From contig OZ176055.1 in assembly GCA_964247055.1 (NCBI GenBank), positions 2,666,001 to 2,730,000 of the forward strand: 64,000 nt of DNA, given 5' to 3'. The notes beneath the pieces are model-generated. The model made no database searches. It was not told the origin of the DNA and was given only the letters and a program-made list of their open reading frames with translations. Made by a program: the position numbers and the translations under genes. Shown piece by piece: positions 11,155 to 24,700 of the stretch (within the stretch, counting starts at the first letter, position 1; each line of letters begins with the position of its first letter). The DNA is from Paragordius varius. Lineage: Eukaryota > Nematomorpha.

Positions 11155-13044
11155 TTATAATAATTTATATTTTTTGTTAATAATTTTTACTTGGTAATAG
11201 CTCATTGGTTTTCCTTTTTTAGCTACAATCGGATGGTTTTTTCTTTTGCTCTGAAAATTTTATAAATGATAAATTTTATTAAAAAAAATTTCAATTTATA
11301 CACAAATATGTATACTTCAAAGTTTTTCAAAATTTTGGCCATGTGTCCCAAATTTTTGTATGGATTTCCGCCCAAATCGGATAGAAATAAAGTATTATCA
11401 ATTCGATTAACTGGACAATCAAACATGTGTTCAGGGTCACATAAACAATCCTAAATATAAAAATATTTTGTAATATAGTTGAAACTAAAAGTCAAAAATC
11501 AATTTTTTCCATACTTGTTGAGATTGGTATAATCGACTGAAGTCTGCCGTGTTTTTGACGCCTTCTAAGCAATTATCGTCACCTTAAATATTCCAAAAAA
11601 TTAAAAATAATCACTATTGATAAAGATCTAAATCAAATTCTTAATTTGAGATATATTTAATATTGTTAATAATATTCTATAATCTACGTTTAAATGATAT
11701 AAATATAAATCGTAATAAACTGGGGAAATTTATTACGATTCATCCCGACACTGAGTTTTTGCATACGGATGTCCTCGGTAATAACAAAACTTCAATTTCA
11801 GTGTTATCATTTTTTATGTAGAGATATATTATAACAAATTCCTTATAAAATTGCCGTAAAATCAAAAACTCTATTAAAGTTGATTTATAGAATATGAAGT
11901 GGTTGAAAATAATTTATGGTAATATAAAAAATAAATTAAAGTTATATTAATTTATTGGAAAACTTTTCAGTTATTTACTTAACAATACGCAAGCCCTATA
12001 GCTAAAATACCCTTATTTGATAGAATTTTTTCATTATATTGTTTATGGAAATTTTGTGAGTTGTATATGCAAATAGTTTTTTACATACTTGTATAACCAA
12101 CAGGACATGGGTTTGGCGGATCACAATATGTGGGTAAAAAGGCATCAGTCTTGATTTCTTGGATATTAGGATAACCAGAAATGTTGAGGCCTTCACCATA
12201 GCCACCTATTTTCAAAATAAGTGAATAATCAACATTCCTGAAATTTTAGTCATATTGACAAGTTTTCTCGCGTTGTAAAAAATTAGTGTAGCCCCTTCTG
12301 CATAATGACCATTTATAATGTTTTTTCAGTGTCTCTAAACTGAAAAATTCATACTTATCATTTTCTGATGTGCGAATCAGGGTGATTAAGTGTAATCGTT
12401 CTAAAGTTTTATATTTCGAATGAAAAGGGTTATTATGAGGTGGGACTCTATCAAAATAAATGTTTTTTTAATTTACTACTTTGCTGTCTAAAAAATGATA
12501 AATTTTTGTTACCTTGGATATATTGGGGACCCCAAAGACCACTTTGTTGAAGATGTTCTTCATCTCGCATCACATTTCGATTATTACCACTGTTGTACAA
12601 ATTCTCATATAACATATTGTACATTAGGTCGTTGTTATTAACATTATTACCAATGAAATCTATCGTTTGTTCCATGTTAGTAGGTGATGAGAGGGGAACA
12701 TCATTAAGATTAGATGCCTCCATATAACTGCGTGGGATAGCGACTTCTTCCTGCAAATTCGGTCCCATAAAATGGTCTAAAGTTTCAAATCTTTTATCAA
12801 CGTTTACGTATTCATTGCTTAAATCATGGTTACGTGGATCAGAGGCCAGACTATCATAAGTTTTATCATATTCCGCTTCATTTGGGGAATACATTGGCTG
12901 TTTTTCCCGGCCCTCTTGTAGGTCTTGTAAATCCTCAATCGAATTATAAGGAAAATTTAAGGCTTCCAAATTTAGTTCCTGACTTGTGATTCCCAACATC
13001 CAAATTAAACAAATGGTATAGCCAAATGTTTTTATATTCGACAT
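11155..13044 (-). CDS. SCG5: Neuroendocrine protein 7B2 / secretogranin V, five exons
   Basis: Secretory chaperone and inhibitor of prohormone convertase 2. Minus-strand exons 13044-12513, 12205-12089, 11582-11515, 11450-11316 and 11250-11155; phases agree, 315 aa. Start is the ATG opening a hydrophobic signal peptide (FGYTICLIWMLGITS); the frame also runs open upstream without an ATG. A long, poorly conserved N-terminal part is followed by the family hallmark CDPPNPCPVGYT, then DDNCLEGVKNTADFSRLYQS and the Cys-rich DCLCDPEHMFDCP typical of invertebrate 7B2. The last exon encodes SKRKNHPIVAKKGKP: a basic site followed by the VAKK motif of the inhibitory C-terminal peptide. It is longer than vertebrate 7B2 (about 212 aa) because of the N-terminal region. 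Introns are 307, 506, 64 and 65 nt. A neuroendocrine gene implies a peptide-hormone-secreting animal. Confidence 0.9.
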
Positions 13045-14799
13045 TTTTTCGTATATTTGTATTCGTATATTTGGTTGGAATTTACATTTTAACTTTTGTG
13101 ACAATAAAAATGGGAAAAAAATAAAAACACTACCTCTTAAGATATCTATATCCTCCTTTACGTTTTCCCTTATTTTTCTCTAAAATGGCTGCCAATCTAA
13201 TGCACAAAAGAGGAATAAAAAATCAATACTTTTTTGAAGCAACTAGCTACTTGCGTATTATTTATTATACGTAAAAAAATATGGTGTGCATTAAAGGCAC
13301 CAGGTTTGTTAATGATATTATTTACTAGCCTACCTGCATTTTGTTTATCAAAAGTAAAAAATTATATTTTTAAATGAGGATTAAATGGCCAAAGTAAGGT
13401 TTTATCGGATGTTGTGAACTAATGTTTTTTAATATTAATTGTTTAATATTTATATGTTGTAACACCAATTTAAAAAATACTCTCATGCTACTTTAAATTT
13501 TTTGATTTATTGTAATTAAGGTTGTGGATTTGACTACTTTTTCAAAAAAGTCCGGTCAAACCCAGACATACCATGGTCATGACCATGGTCTTGACCACTT
13601 GTTACTTAAGGGAATTATCATGCGATATTGGAGATTGTAAAAATGATGCTGAAACTTGCGTTTTACTAATAATGTCATGTTTTCTTAAAAATTTGTATTA
13701 TACAATTTGATATTTATTATTTCTTTTCAACTGAATTCGGCCACATGTTTGTGGCCTTCTAAATCTTCAAACACATAGCTTTTAATACTGGAATTTCAAA
13801 AAAAAATTACCGAGTTTTACACTTTCTCTCAGCAATGAATTAATACCCAAATATAAAATGTTTTTCCATTTTATTGGTCCACATATATGTAATTTTGTTA
13901 TTCGAAATAACTGGATATGGTTAAAGGCTAATGTTATAAGGATGTATGTTTAGAATTTTTTAATATATAGTTAAAAACATATTTAAATATCTATTATTTA
14001 ATCTATTTGAATATTTAATTTTTAAAATATATTAAAAAACAATAAAATCTTACTACATCTTTTTCAAAAAAAATTTACTAGGAATTTTCAGTTTTTTTAA
14101 ATACCATGGTGAAAAATTGTAACCATTTTCTTATAATTATTTTTTATATAAATATAAATGAAAGAATTACAATATTAAATTGATATTTGAGAGTAATTCT
14201 GATAATAAAGTATTTAATTAAAATTAACGAAAAGGGTTTTTTTAAAATTAATGGTTTAATTAATTCTAAATCTCAATTTATTGTATTATATTTACAGGCT
14301 AAGAATGATAATCGAAAGGTTAAGGGAACAGCGAACAATAATAATGTCCAACTAAACATTGGTGCTAAAGGAATAAAAAAAGAACAAATTTATTTAACTT
14401 GTAGAAAATATTTTTATACAAGAATACATTTAGGGGTATTTGTAATAAACATTTAGTTATCCCACATAAAATATTAATACCATAAAACTCAATCCTTATA
14501 CATGTGAGAACCGATGGCAAAACCAACCATGCTAGGCTCTCTGGAATAAAGCAAGTTAACAAGACTTAAGATGAGCCTAAAATAATTTGACGGGCCAAAT
14601 TAAATATATTTTTTTCTCGAGGGCCATGAACCTTATAAAGGTAAATATTCCATAGCTATTTGAAACATATGCACATATTTATACTCTAAATCACTAAAAT
14701 GAATTTTTTGCTGATCGCATGTAAATCCAACTAATAACTCGTTTTGCACCATTTAGTTCAAAAAATTAAAGTATTGATATCAACATTTATTTTAATATT
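13045..14799. other. Gene-free stretch upstream of 7B2
   Basis: AT-rich DNA with no gene I can support. It should include the 7B2 promoter near 13045-13200, but no motif is clear. Confidence 0.4.
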
Positions 14800-17013
14800 A
14801 ACCAATAATTTTTGACAAATTTGGTTTCGCCTCATGACAGGCGAATCTTAATACGTCGTCCATATGATCATCGGTTAATTGATTTCCGTATGAATTCTTG
14901 GTATACTTTATTTTTGAATATGCCGTCTTACGCGTGTAAGTTGAGAGAAAAACAACGAGGATAACTTGAGCACATTTTTTTATATTTTCTTATTCATTTG
15001 GCACATCTTGCCAAAACCCTACATGTTTTTCTTCTCTACGATTCTCCTTGAATATAGCCTCCAAATTGGAATCATTTATAAAATCTACGAATCCTTCAAT
15101 GATATGCGCCGATCAAAACCGAAATTAATTTGCTTAATATTGGATATATCCATATGCCATGGATTTTCAACAAGTTTTAAGCAATTTTTAATATTTCCAA
15201 TTCTTAAAATCTGAGTTTCATCTAGATAAAAATGCTAAATGATTCTCTAATTAAATAATATCCGCGGTAAATTCCATATTTTCTCCATGAATCGTTTTAA
15301 GTGTTAGAAAATATAGGAGTTTATTTATGAATTTTCTTCAAAAGCAATCATTTTATTAGCAAATTTGGTTAGTATTTTGCTCCCTTGAAGAATCGTATCA
15401 AAAAACTAAGTATATTAAGTCGCAAAGGTGGGCTAATAAAACCTACCATTTGGCACTATTAATATCTTCGCCAACTTTCTGTTATCTTTCATAAATAATA
15501 GAATTTCATATCTTAAAACAAAAAATCTTAATACTTTGCTAAGGCTTAGCCATCTCACAGCGGTGTACAACGAATATTGTCAAACTCACTGATATCTTTT
15601 AAAAGGTTTTATTTAGGGCGGTTGAATTATCTGCCACGAATGTTAACTATATCCAAAACCGTTTTAATTTCTGAATTAAGTAATTCATTTTTTACAACCG
15701 AAATCAAGTTTTTCTGATGAATAAAGCAGTAAAAGGATTAAATATTTTGCAAATTATATTGTTTTTCAAAAGAGGAATTAATCCTTTGTTTATTCCAACC
15801 ATAGTGTGCAGATCAAATTTTTCATAGCTATTCCATTATATCGACAAAAGTGCTGATTATTTCGAAAAAAACACTTCCTTTGGTGGTATTATTCATTGGT
15901 AAATATTTTAAATATTCCTCGTTGAGTATCTTGTCGTTGCAAAATATCACGAAGAGCGCACATTGAGGTGTTGTACTAATATCAGTGCTAGAATCAATAG
16001 CAATACTAAAATATTTGTAGTTTTCAGGCCAATAATGTATTGTTAAAAATATAATTAGACATATCTTCAATTCATCGAGCACATGTTGAATCAGAAAGTT
16101 GAAGTTTTTAATTGTCTCATGATTTGATCTTTATTATGGAATCATCAAATAAAAAAGTGCCACCATTTATTATACATTCTTTAAATAGTTGGGAATCAGT
16201 AAACGGTTTTTTCCTAAAATATAGCAAATTTCATACGTAGTTAATGATACAGCCTTTTCATGGGCGAAAGCTATGGACAAAATAGATTTATCTTTATATA
16301 ATTCCTAATATATATTTTCCGTTTCTTTCCTCATAATTTTTTGGTTTATGAGAATGATAAATTGTAAAATGTCTTTCAATATTGTATTTTTTTATAATTA
16401 TGTTGTCCTTACATAAAAGGCAGGTAACAACAATTTTTTTTTAAACTACAAAGAATTTTTTTTTCCATTCTTTTATAAAGGAGTCATTTTCATCGGATGA
16501 TTTACGTTTTTTAGCATTAGATGTCATCCGTTGATAATTATGTAAATTATTTTTAAAAAAATGGGAACATAATTTGAATTATGCTATAAAAAAACAGTTT
16601 GAAATCCAATAGTGTTGATTTGAAAAATATTTAATGGGAATAAGTTATAAAAATGATGCAGGATAGCAAAAATAATATGTATATGCAAGTTTGGGTGAAA
16701 GCTTGCTTAAATACAAAAAGGAATGCAATAAAATTTTTAAAATAGAAAATAAAATAAAATATAGAAACAGGAACAAGTGCGCCAAAATTTAAATCTGTAG
16801 AGAAATTTTTCTACATTTCATATTCGGTAAAAAATAAAAATTACCAAAATTAAATATAAAGAAAATATATTAATTAAAATAGCAAAAATTCGTTTATGTG
16901 TATTTTAGAAATTCATTAATCAAAAATAATTGGGTATCAATATGGTCATAGGGCAAATTTATAGCACTCTTAGGGCCGCATGCGGCCCGCGGGCCGCGGT
17001 TTGAGTATCACTG
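14800..17013 (-). mobile_element. Decayed hAT transposon with BED finger and hAT C-terminal domain
   Basis: A minus-strand transposase relic starts at ATG 16527 (MTSNAKKRKSSDENDSFIKEW) with a BED-type finger TCLLC and KKYNIERHF. The middle has FSIAIDSSTDISTTPQCALF (16082-15828) and the C-terminal hAT dimerisation block KIKYTKNSYGNQLTDDHM near 14900, as in SCAND3/ZBED-like transposases. Several stops and frame changes break it. The right end at 16970-17013 is a GC-rich terminal repeat reading inward CAGTGATACTCAAACCGCGG. The left terminal repeat was not found. Confidence 0.7.
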
Positions 17014-17408
17014 CTATAGATCAATAAAACACTGAGATAACAGATCTATCATTTGTGCCACAATGGGAATCGCTGTACAAAATATCTGTATCGCACCAAA
17101 ATTCGCATCAAAAGTAATGAAATCAATTTTTTCGTTTTCAGAATTACTACTGCCCAAATTATTATAGCGGGAACTAAAACAAACAGAATTTAAAGAGATA
17201 TATTTTACAATCTTAAATAAAATCGCTTAGGGTTAGCTCTTTATGAGAGATAAGCATATGTGAGGTGTGGAATAAATCTATTAAATTTTTTATGATAAAA
17301 AATATCACTAAATGTTTTGTTTATAGAGACAGAAGATATCATATAATATCGTTAAAATAAAAAATTATTTTTTAGGAGGTTACATCAATGTCCAGTGTAC
17401 TAAAAAAA

Positions 17409-17943
17409 TATACCATTCGCACTGCAAGAGTGTCCTATAACATTTCAAGTCAGTCTTTGAAGACTTCAAGGTCTTTCAACACTTCCACTTTAACCTTAAA
17501 CTTTTTAAGTTTTGATTCAACCATAAATTTTGCATAAATTTATTAAAATTTCTAAACCTAATTTTCTTGATTTTTATAGATTTATTCATATTTTTCGTTA
17601 AAATCCACTTTTTTCTTTCGTAATTTTTACCAATACAACGATATTAATTTTATATATTTTCAACTAAATATTGTAAATAGTAACCCAGAAAACTTATATT
17701 TTTTCAATTCTCCTATTATAAATAAAATATTTTTTGAATTACGGTTCAGGATTAAAAGCTATCATATATGAATGATATTCGGTTGGATTGATAAAAGTTA
17801 AAAACAAATTAAAAAAGTTCAAGCAAACCTAAAGTTTTCAAGGACCAACTTTTAATCAAGGACCAACTTGAAGTGTACAAGAACTAACTCCAGTTTAAAG
17901 TGTTTATGGACTAACTTAGGTAACTCTTGTGCAAATGGTATAC
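17409..17943. repeat. MITE-like element with TATACCATT ends, family E
   Basis: Left end TATACCATTCGCACTGCAAGAGTG and right end AACTCTTGTGCAAATGGTATA are imperfect inverted repeats. The interior has repeated GGACCAACTT/AAGTTGGTCC motifs. A related segment spans about 19408-20430. Confidence 0.5.
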
Positions 17944-18149
17944 AATCACATATCAATCACAGATATATAAAATTTCTATCGCCCGAGAATTTTAAATTAA
18001 AGGTTCATTTGCTTAAAAGTTTTGGTGAGTGTTTGTAAAAAAACACAATTTATATATATATATTTAAATACGAACGAATTTTATTAATTAAATATCTGTA
18101 GAAATAATTAGCATCCTCCAAATATATAGATAAGGTGTTTTTATAATAT

Positions 18150-18610
18150 TTAAAAGTGTTTTTACCGTTTCCATCATGCCTCAAAATAGTTTGAACGCTT
18201 TCAAGAAAATTTTGCTAAAAATTAAATTTTTGAAATATACATTTTTTTAAATATTTTTAGTATTAAATTTTAGCATATATTTCAAATTTTTATCGCGCAA
18301 TCTTGGCATTTTTACGTATTTTAAGACAACTAGCCCATTTTAGAAGGGAGAAAAAATTTAGGACTTTCAATGCCCATATCTAAAAATTAAGATTTTATAA
18401 AAATATTGTTTTGACTTTTATATGTAGTTTATGATATTTAGTAATTTTTTGGAATGAACCAATTAGCTTTCACCAATTTTTTTAGCATGTTGTGAGGAAA
18501 TTTCATTTGATATGGAGAAATTACAACAAAGATTTATATTTTTTATTTATGAATGACATGTAAGGCCCAAAACCAAAAGCGGAATAGGAGTTCTGATAAG
18601 ATATTGTAAC
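18150..18610. repeat. Copy of dispersed repeat family A
   Basis: Matches 2330-2750 and, inverted, 35340-35560 in order of landmarks, including CATCATGCCTCAAAATAGTTTGAACG, and ends near GGCCCAAAACCAAAAGC. Confidence 0.5.
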
Positions 18611-19739
18611 AGAAATAGCTTCGAGGGCCGCATTCGAAATGAGAACAAATAGATCCAACACCTAAGAATTCATTTTATTAGGGTTTATTAAAAAAATTTT
18701 CCCTCGATTTAACATTAAACTCGAAATTTTCAAAATCAATAAGCCAAGTTTTTTCATCATACAAAAGAACGCAAACAAATCTATCGAATGGTAGTTAATC
18801 ATTTATATTAATTTGATGTAAAAGTTATTTGGCTTTATATGGTCAAAACATTCAACCCTTAAAATTTTGACAGACTCACTAATTTATAAATTATATAAAT
18901 TATTTTAAAATAATTATTTGAGTTACATTAGTATAAAAATTATCATCTCTTTAAAAAAGCTTTTGGCTTACTTTTTAATAAAAATCTACTTGGTGGATAC
19001 TATGCATAGTTATAACTGTAAATTTACATATAGGTTATAAAATCAAGAATGCCTTAAACTTTTATGTGTTTGGAATTTCAATTATAAGCTTATTAAAGAT
19101 AAAACTAATAGTAATGAGATGATAATAAGATTGAAAAAAACAAACACAAGATAACAATTTATTTTTGTTCGATGTCAATTTTACTATAAATTGGTTTAAG
19201 ATTTATAAGGATATTTTTGCGAATTATGATTCGCTAATTTTTGCAAGCCGCGTATTTGACACCCCTGGTTTACAGTAGAATGTGAGCAAAATTAACAATT
19301 TTTTAATAAGGAGCAATTGGCACAAAAGTGTAAATATTTTTCTTAAACGTAAGGCCCAAAACCTCCTGATGCTTTTCTCAATCAGAAAGAACATATTTCA
19401 TCAATGATATATCTTTTGCACTTCAAGAGTGTTCTTGAACATTTTAAGTTGGTCCTTTAACACTTCACTTCAAGTTGGTCCTCAACTTTTTTGTTTTAAC
19501 TTAAATCAATCAAACCGTGTATCATTCATCCATTTTATTATTTTTAACTTATTATCTTAGTTCCAAACATTGAAATCAATATCAACTTTTAAACATTCAG
19601 AAACCGTATATGTTTATTAAGTTCTTCAAAAATATTTTAATATAAAAAGATAAATGAAAATAAAGTTTTCTCGGTAGTTGAAAACATTATAATTAAATAA
19701 TATTTTTGGATTAGAAACAAAAAAAGTGGTTTTAACAGT

Positions 19740-21185
19740 TCGATTCTTGGCTAAAAACTCCAATTTAAGTTGTTTTTAAAAACTACTGAAAGAAATGGTT
19801 TTAATTTAAATATATGCATTTCTCATAATAAAAATTTATAAATAAGCCAAAATATATAAATAAAATTTAGTTTTGGAAAAAATTTCCGTCCCAAACTACT
19901 TCGACGCCAATTTTTTACAACATTATTGCAAAATATCGAGTTTATTTGATTCTAAATCTAAAATTAAACTTACTAATTTATTAAAATCAGATTCAAGAAA
20001 AACAGAATAAATGATACATTTTGCATTATTTTTATATTTAGATTATCGACACATGTCATGTTGGCTAAATTTTTACCTTCAGGTTTTACATCTGAATAAG
20101 AAATATTAAGTATTTTTGTATATATTTATCAAATACTTCGGTTCATTAATGTTATTTAAGTGCAAACTGCCATGTTTCTATTTATTCCATATATTTTAAA
20201 TTTAAATTTAAACAAGTTTAGGGCATACAACTACTATAGTTTGAATAAATGAATGAGTTGCATCCAAATGCTATATAAAAATTTGAAATGAATAAATATA
20301 AAATTAAGAAAAATAGGTTAAGAAATAATTAAATAAAATAATTTATGCTAAATTTATAGTTTAATCCAAACAACAGTTTAAGGACCAACTTAAAGTGTTC
20401 AAGGAAACTTTTGGGAAGTGATAGTATAGTATTATATTTTTGTTATTCTCAAACTTTTAAAAAATAATAAGCAAAATAAAAATTATATGTTAATCTTTAT
20501 ATTTAAAATAGAATCAACTGTTGACGTTGTAAAATCTTCGGAAATATAGCAAAATAAAATGGTCATTATTATTTATTAGGAATGCACCAATTATTCCCCC
20601 ACCGTAAATGAGGTCCAAGTATTCCGCCCCTGTATCACAAAAGGAAACACATAGATCCAAATTGGGGTATTTAAATAAGTTGGGATTTTTAAAAACTACT
20701 ATAGAAAACGGTCCCAATTTAAATTTATGCTTCCATCCTAATAAAAATTATATAAATATGACAAAATATCCAAAAGTTTAGTTTTCAAAAAAAAGTTCCA
20801 TGGCAAACTACTTCGACGCCATTTTTTACAAAAATTTGCAAAATATCGTCTTCATTTAATTTTGATGGTAAAATTAAAGCTAATTTTTTATTTAAATTAA
20901 ATCAAACATTGATAGAGATAGAAAAAGCGGTTTATGTAATCTTTTCAATATTACCATTGCACACATGCCACGTTGACTAAATTATTACCTGTGGGTTTTA
21001 TCTTATAACAAGTAATATCAATTATTTTTGAATAAAATTTTTTAGATATTTCGGTTTATTAATGTTATATAAGTGCAAAATTTTGCTATGGTTTCGATTC
21101 CTTCCATATAAATTTAAACAAGCCTGGGGTATCCAACTACCCTAATTTGAATTGGAAGACCGAGTGTGTTGTATTCAAGTGTTAA
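19740..21185. repeat. Two direct copies of a roughly 0.5-kb unit
   Basis: 19740-20280 and 20690-21185 share AAACTACTTCGACGCCA, TTTGCAAAATATCG and a common order of landmarks, about 950 bp apart, with many differences. No gene seen. A GC-rich hAT-type end (GGGGGCCGCGGTTTGATTATCGCTG) lies at 21376-21400. Confidence 0.5.
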
Positions 21186-21751
21186 TTGTATATAAAATCA
21201 GTGGAACTCATCGAAAACTTTCAGAGTTCTTCAAAGAAATTTTATCTTGTCACGAGGGCATGGCATATAAAAATTTATAGCTGACACATTTACACATATA
21301 TTTCATAAATAAATACAAATAATTTAGAAATAATTCAGGGCCATAAAAAACACTTCAAGGCCGCATGCGGGCAGGGGGCCGCGGTTTGATTATCGCTGAA
21401 ATAAATTCTTCTTTTTCGTAGTTTTTACAGGATAGCTCATTCAACTTTAACAGTAGACGATTTATCATGTATATTATGCGTCAATGATGATCGGGTAAAT
21501 TTTTTTAACAAGCCCTCGTTTAAGTCACCACATGTATAATTTGCTTATCACAATTTGAATCCCTAAAAAGCTTTTTTTTGGAAAACTTATATCATATGAA
21601 GTCTTGAATAATCCTCAGTATTTTTATAACGTCATATATAAACAATAATATCTGTTAAATACACCACTTTTTATACTTTTGTAATTTATAATAAACATTA
21701 TAAACAGTTGAACAACTCTAACAGTTGTTTTTAATTAATTTCTCAGCAGCG

Positions 21752-24700
21752 ATGTTCACGTTTAGATTTTTAAATTACGGCCTAGCTTGTCAAGGGACAA
21801 AACAATTTTCTTCCACCGCTTCTTTAAACCAAAAGGTAACTTAAATAAAATATACATTTTTAAAGTAATGATAGCTAATTGTTTTATATATTATATAATG
21901 TTTTTAACCTTAGAAAGTATCTGTGATTGGAGCAGCTGGGGGAATCGGTCAACCTTTAAGCCTTTTGCTTAAAATTTTACCTACTTTGGCTGATAGTGGT
22001 GGAACTTTGAATGCTCCACACAATGTTAATCCTTTGTTGACTTCATCGAAACTTTCATCCGTACAGTCTGCGTCGACAAAGTCACTCTCTAAAACACTTG
22101 CTCACCTGGCCCTCTATGATGTGTTGAATACCAAAGGTTTATTATGCAATAAATTAAATTTATAAACTTTTGAATTGTATTAAAGTCGTAGATTATCTCA
22201 AAAATAAACGCAAATAATTTTTATAAATTGTTTTTTTCACCAAATGCAATTTGTTTAAACCACTCACATTTGCTGTTGTAAACTTAAAAGATTGAATACA
22301 AATAAAGTCTTCGTAATTTATTGTTTCTTCGCATTTAAAAATCAAATAATTTGTTTTCGGAATATATTAACTAAATGTAGGCATCGCTGCTGATTTAAGC
22401 CATATCCCAACACCGACGCAAGTTTCCGGTTTTGATGCATCTCAGACGCCTCAAGATAAACGTGATAATTTGATTTCCGCTATAACTGGTTCGGATATTG
22501 TAGTTATCCCAGCCGGAATTGCAAGAAAACCGGGTAAGTTTCTAAAAAAATTTATTTTAATTTTTAATTAACGAAGTTTTTTAGTTAAAATTTTTTGATT
22601 CTTATATTTGAATATTCTTCTAAGTTTTGCCGGTTATATGCTATTTTAACTTGTCATTTTTAGCATTTCATAATCACGTACAATATAATAAAGATAAAAA
22701 TAGCATTCAACCTAAGTTTGAAAACAAAAATGTAAAATTTTAAAATAAAAATAATTACAATAAATTGACCAAGTATAACCATAAATGATAGCATTCAAAA
22801 ACGACCAGACCGGTTAAATTTTTTAACGGTTTAAAAACATACCCCTAGATAAAACAATTTTAGTAGTTGACTTAAATTACTTTTAGTTATATATTTTGCA
22901 TTGATTACACTGTGCAACAAATTTTATCCTTTTCTTTTAGACCAGAGTGAAAATTACGACATCTTATAGAGAATTTTTTTCTGAAAATAATGATATATTT
23001 AATATTTTCCTAGCACTTTTTCACGAGCCGCTAAAAGGTTTCAAAAATCCAAAAACCATCAAAAATGCCTGTTTTTGTAACCCTATAACTTTTTGAATTA
23101 TATAGCTTATTATATTTTTTTGGGGCGATTTTACAAATTATATTTTAAAATTCATGTAACATTTTAAAATTTTTAAAAGTCTCCACTACTTTTTGATTTA
23201 TTTGGAAAAAACGAAACTTAGCTCCAAAAAAATAGCGTTTTTGGAGCTAAGTTTCGTTTTTTCTAAATAAATCAAAAAGTAGTAGAGACTTTTAAAAATT
23301 TTAAAATGTTACATGAATTTTAAAATATAATTTGTAATATCATCCAAAAAATAAATAATAAGCTATAAAATTCAAAAAATTATAGGGTTACAAAAACAGG
23401 CATTTTTGATGGTTTTTGGATTTTTGAAACCTTTTAGCGGCTCGCGAAAAAGTGTTAGGAAAATATTAAATATATCATTATTTTCAGAAAAAAATTCTCT
23501 ATAAGATGTAGTAATTTTCACTCTGGTCTAAAAATCGTGTTGCACAGTGTTATTAATTGACACACTTTAACCATAAAGCATTGCGCACAAGTAGTTAATC
23601 CATTTATTAAAAAGGCTAACCCATATTTGCTTTTAGGGATGACAAGACAGGATTTATTTGATACGAATGCAACGATTGTCAAAGATATCGCCGTCTTGGT
23701 GGCTAAACATGCACCACAAGCTTGTCTCTGCATAATAACAAACCCTGTATAATATATTTTTTGGAAAAATTCATAAGTCTATCTATAACACTAGACAACA
23801 AATTTTTCTGCCACTCGAGTTTTTTGGATTTTTTGATATTTAATATCATTTTAACAGTAAATCTGAAATAAAAATCATAACTCGTTGGAAGAATTTTGTA
23901 TAATTTGATTTTTTTGATTATGCGCTCTCTTTATCAAAATTTTACTAAAAATATTTTTCTTTGAAAATATACAAGTAATGCCCATTTGTAATATATCATT
24001 CGAAAGAGTATTAAAAACTCTATAAAATGTATACTAATATGTATTACATCGACAGTTAATATTGGACACAAAGAGCGACAAACGCGCGAAGCGAGAGCAT
24101 TTTTTTTAATTATTATATTTTTAAAACTAATGGATGAAAATAGCTCAAACTTTGTTTAGATGGAGATGATTGTCCAAAAAAGATAAAACAAAAAGTTTTT
24201 TCTGATTAAAACATTTTTTATTGCTTTTATGTCACTCAAAACAGCCATTTTTAAGTTTTTTTAAAAATTACCATCTCATCAATATTAATTTTTTTCTTTA
24301 CAAGGCAGATAATTTTGAAAATTTAAAAAACAAAGTTTAAGGTATTTTTGATCTTTTATAGCCATTATGTAATAAATTTACAGTTATAACTATGCATTTT
24401 AGTATCCACTAGGTAAAATATTTATGATAATAATAATTTTTATTAAAAAAGAAAACCAAAAGCTTTTCCAAACATTTTTTTAAATTAAATACTAAAATAA
24501 CCCTAATAATTATATTAAAATAATTTATATGATTTTCAAATTAGTTTGTCTGTGAAAATTCTTGACTTATTTAAGGATTGAAAATTTTGACCATTTAAAT
24601 CCAAATAACTTTTACATCCGATTGATCTAAATGACTTACTACCATTTAAAAGATGCAGTTTTTTGCGCTCTTTCGAATGATATAAAATACATGGCTTCAT

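Noticed and set aside
14187-14456. Possible exon with AKNDNRKVKGTANNNNVQLN after an acceptor-like TTTACAG
   Set aside because: No partner exons and no recognisable family; the frame could be open by chance.
22908-23549. Structured non-coding RNA (long hairpin)
   Set aside because: Terminal CACT repeats and a TTA duplication identify it as a transposon-derived palindrome; any RNA role is speculative.
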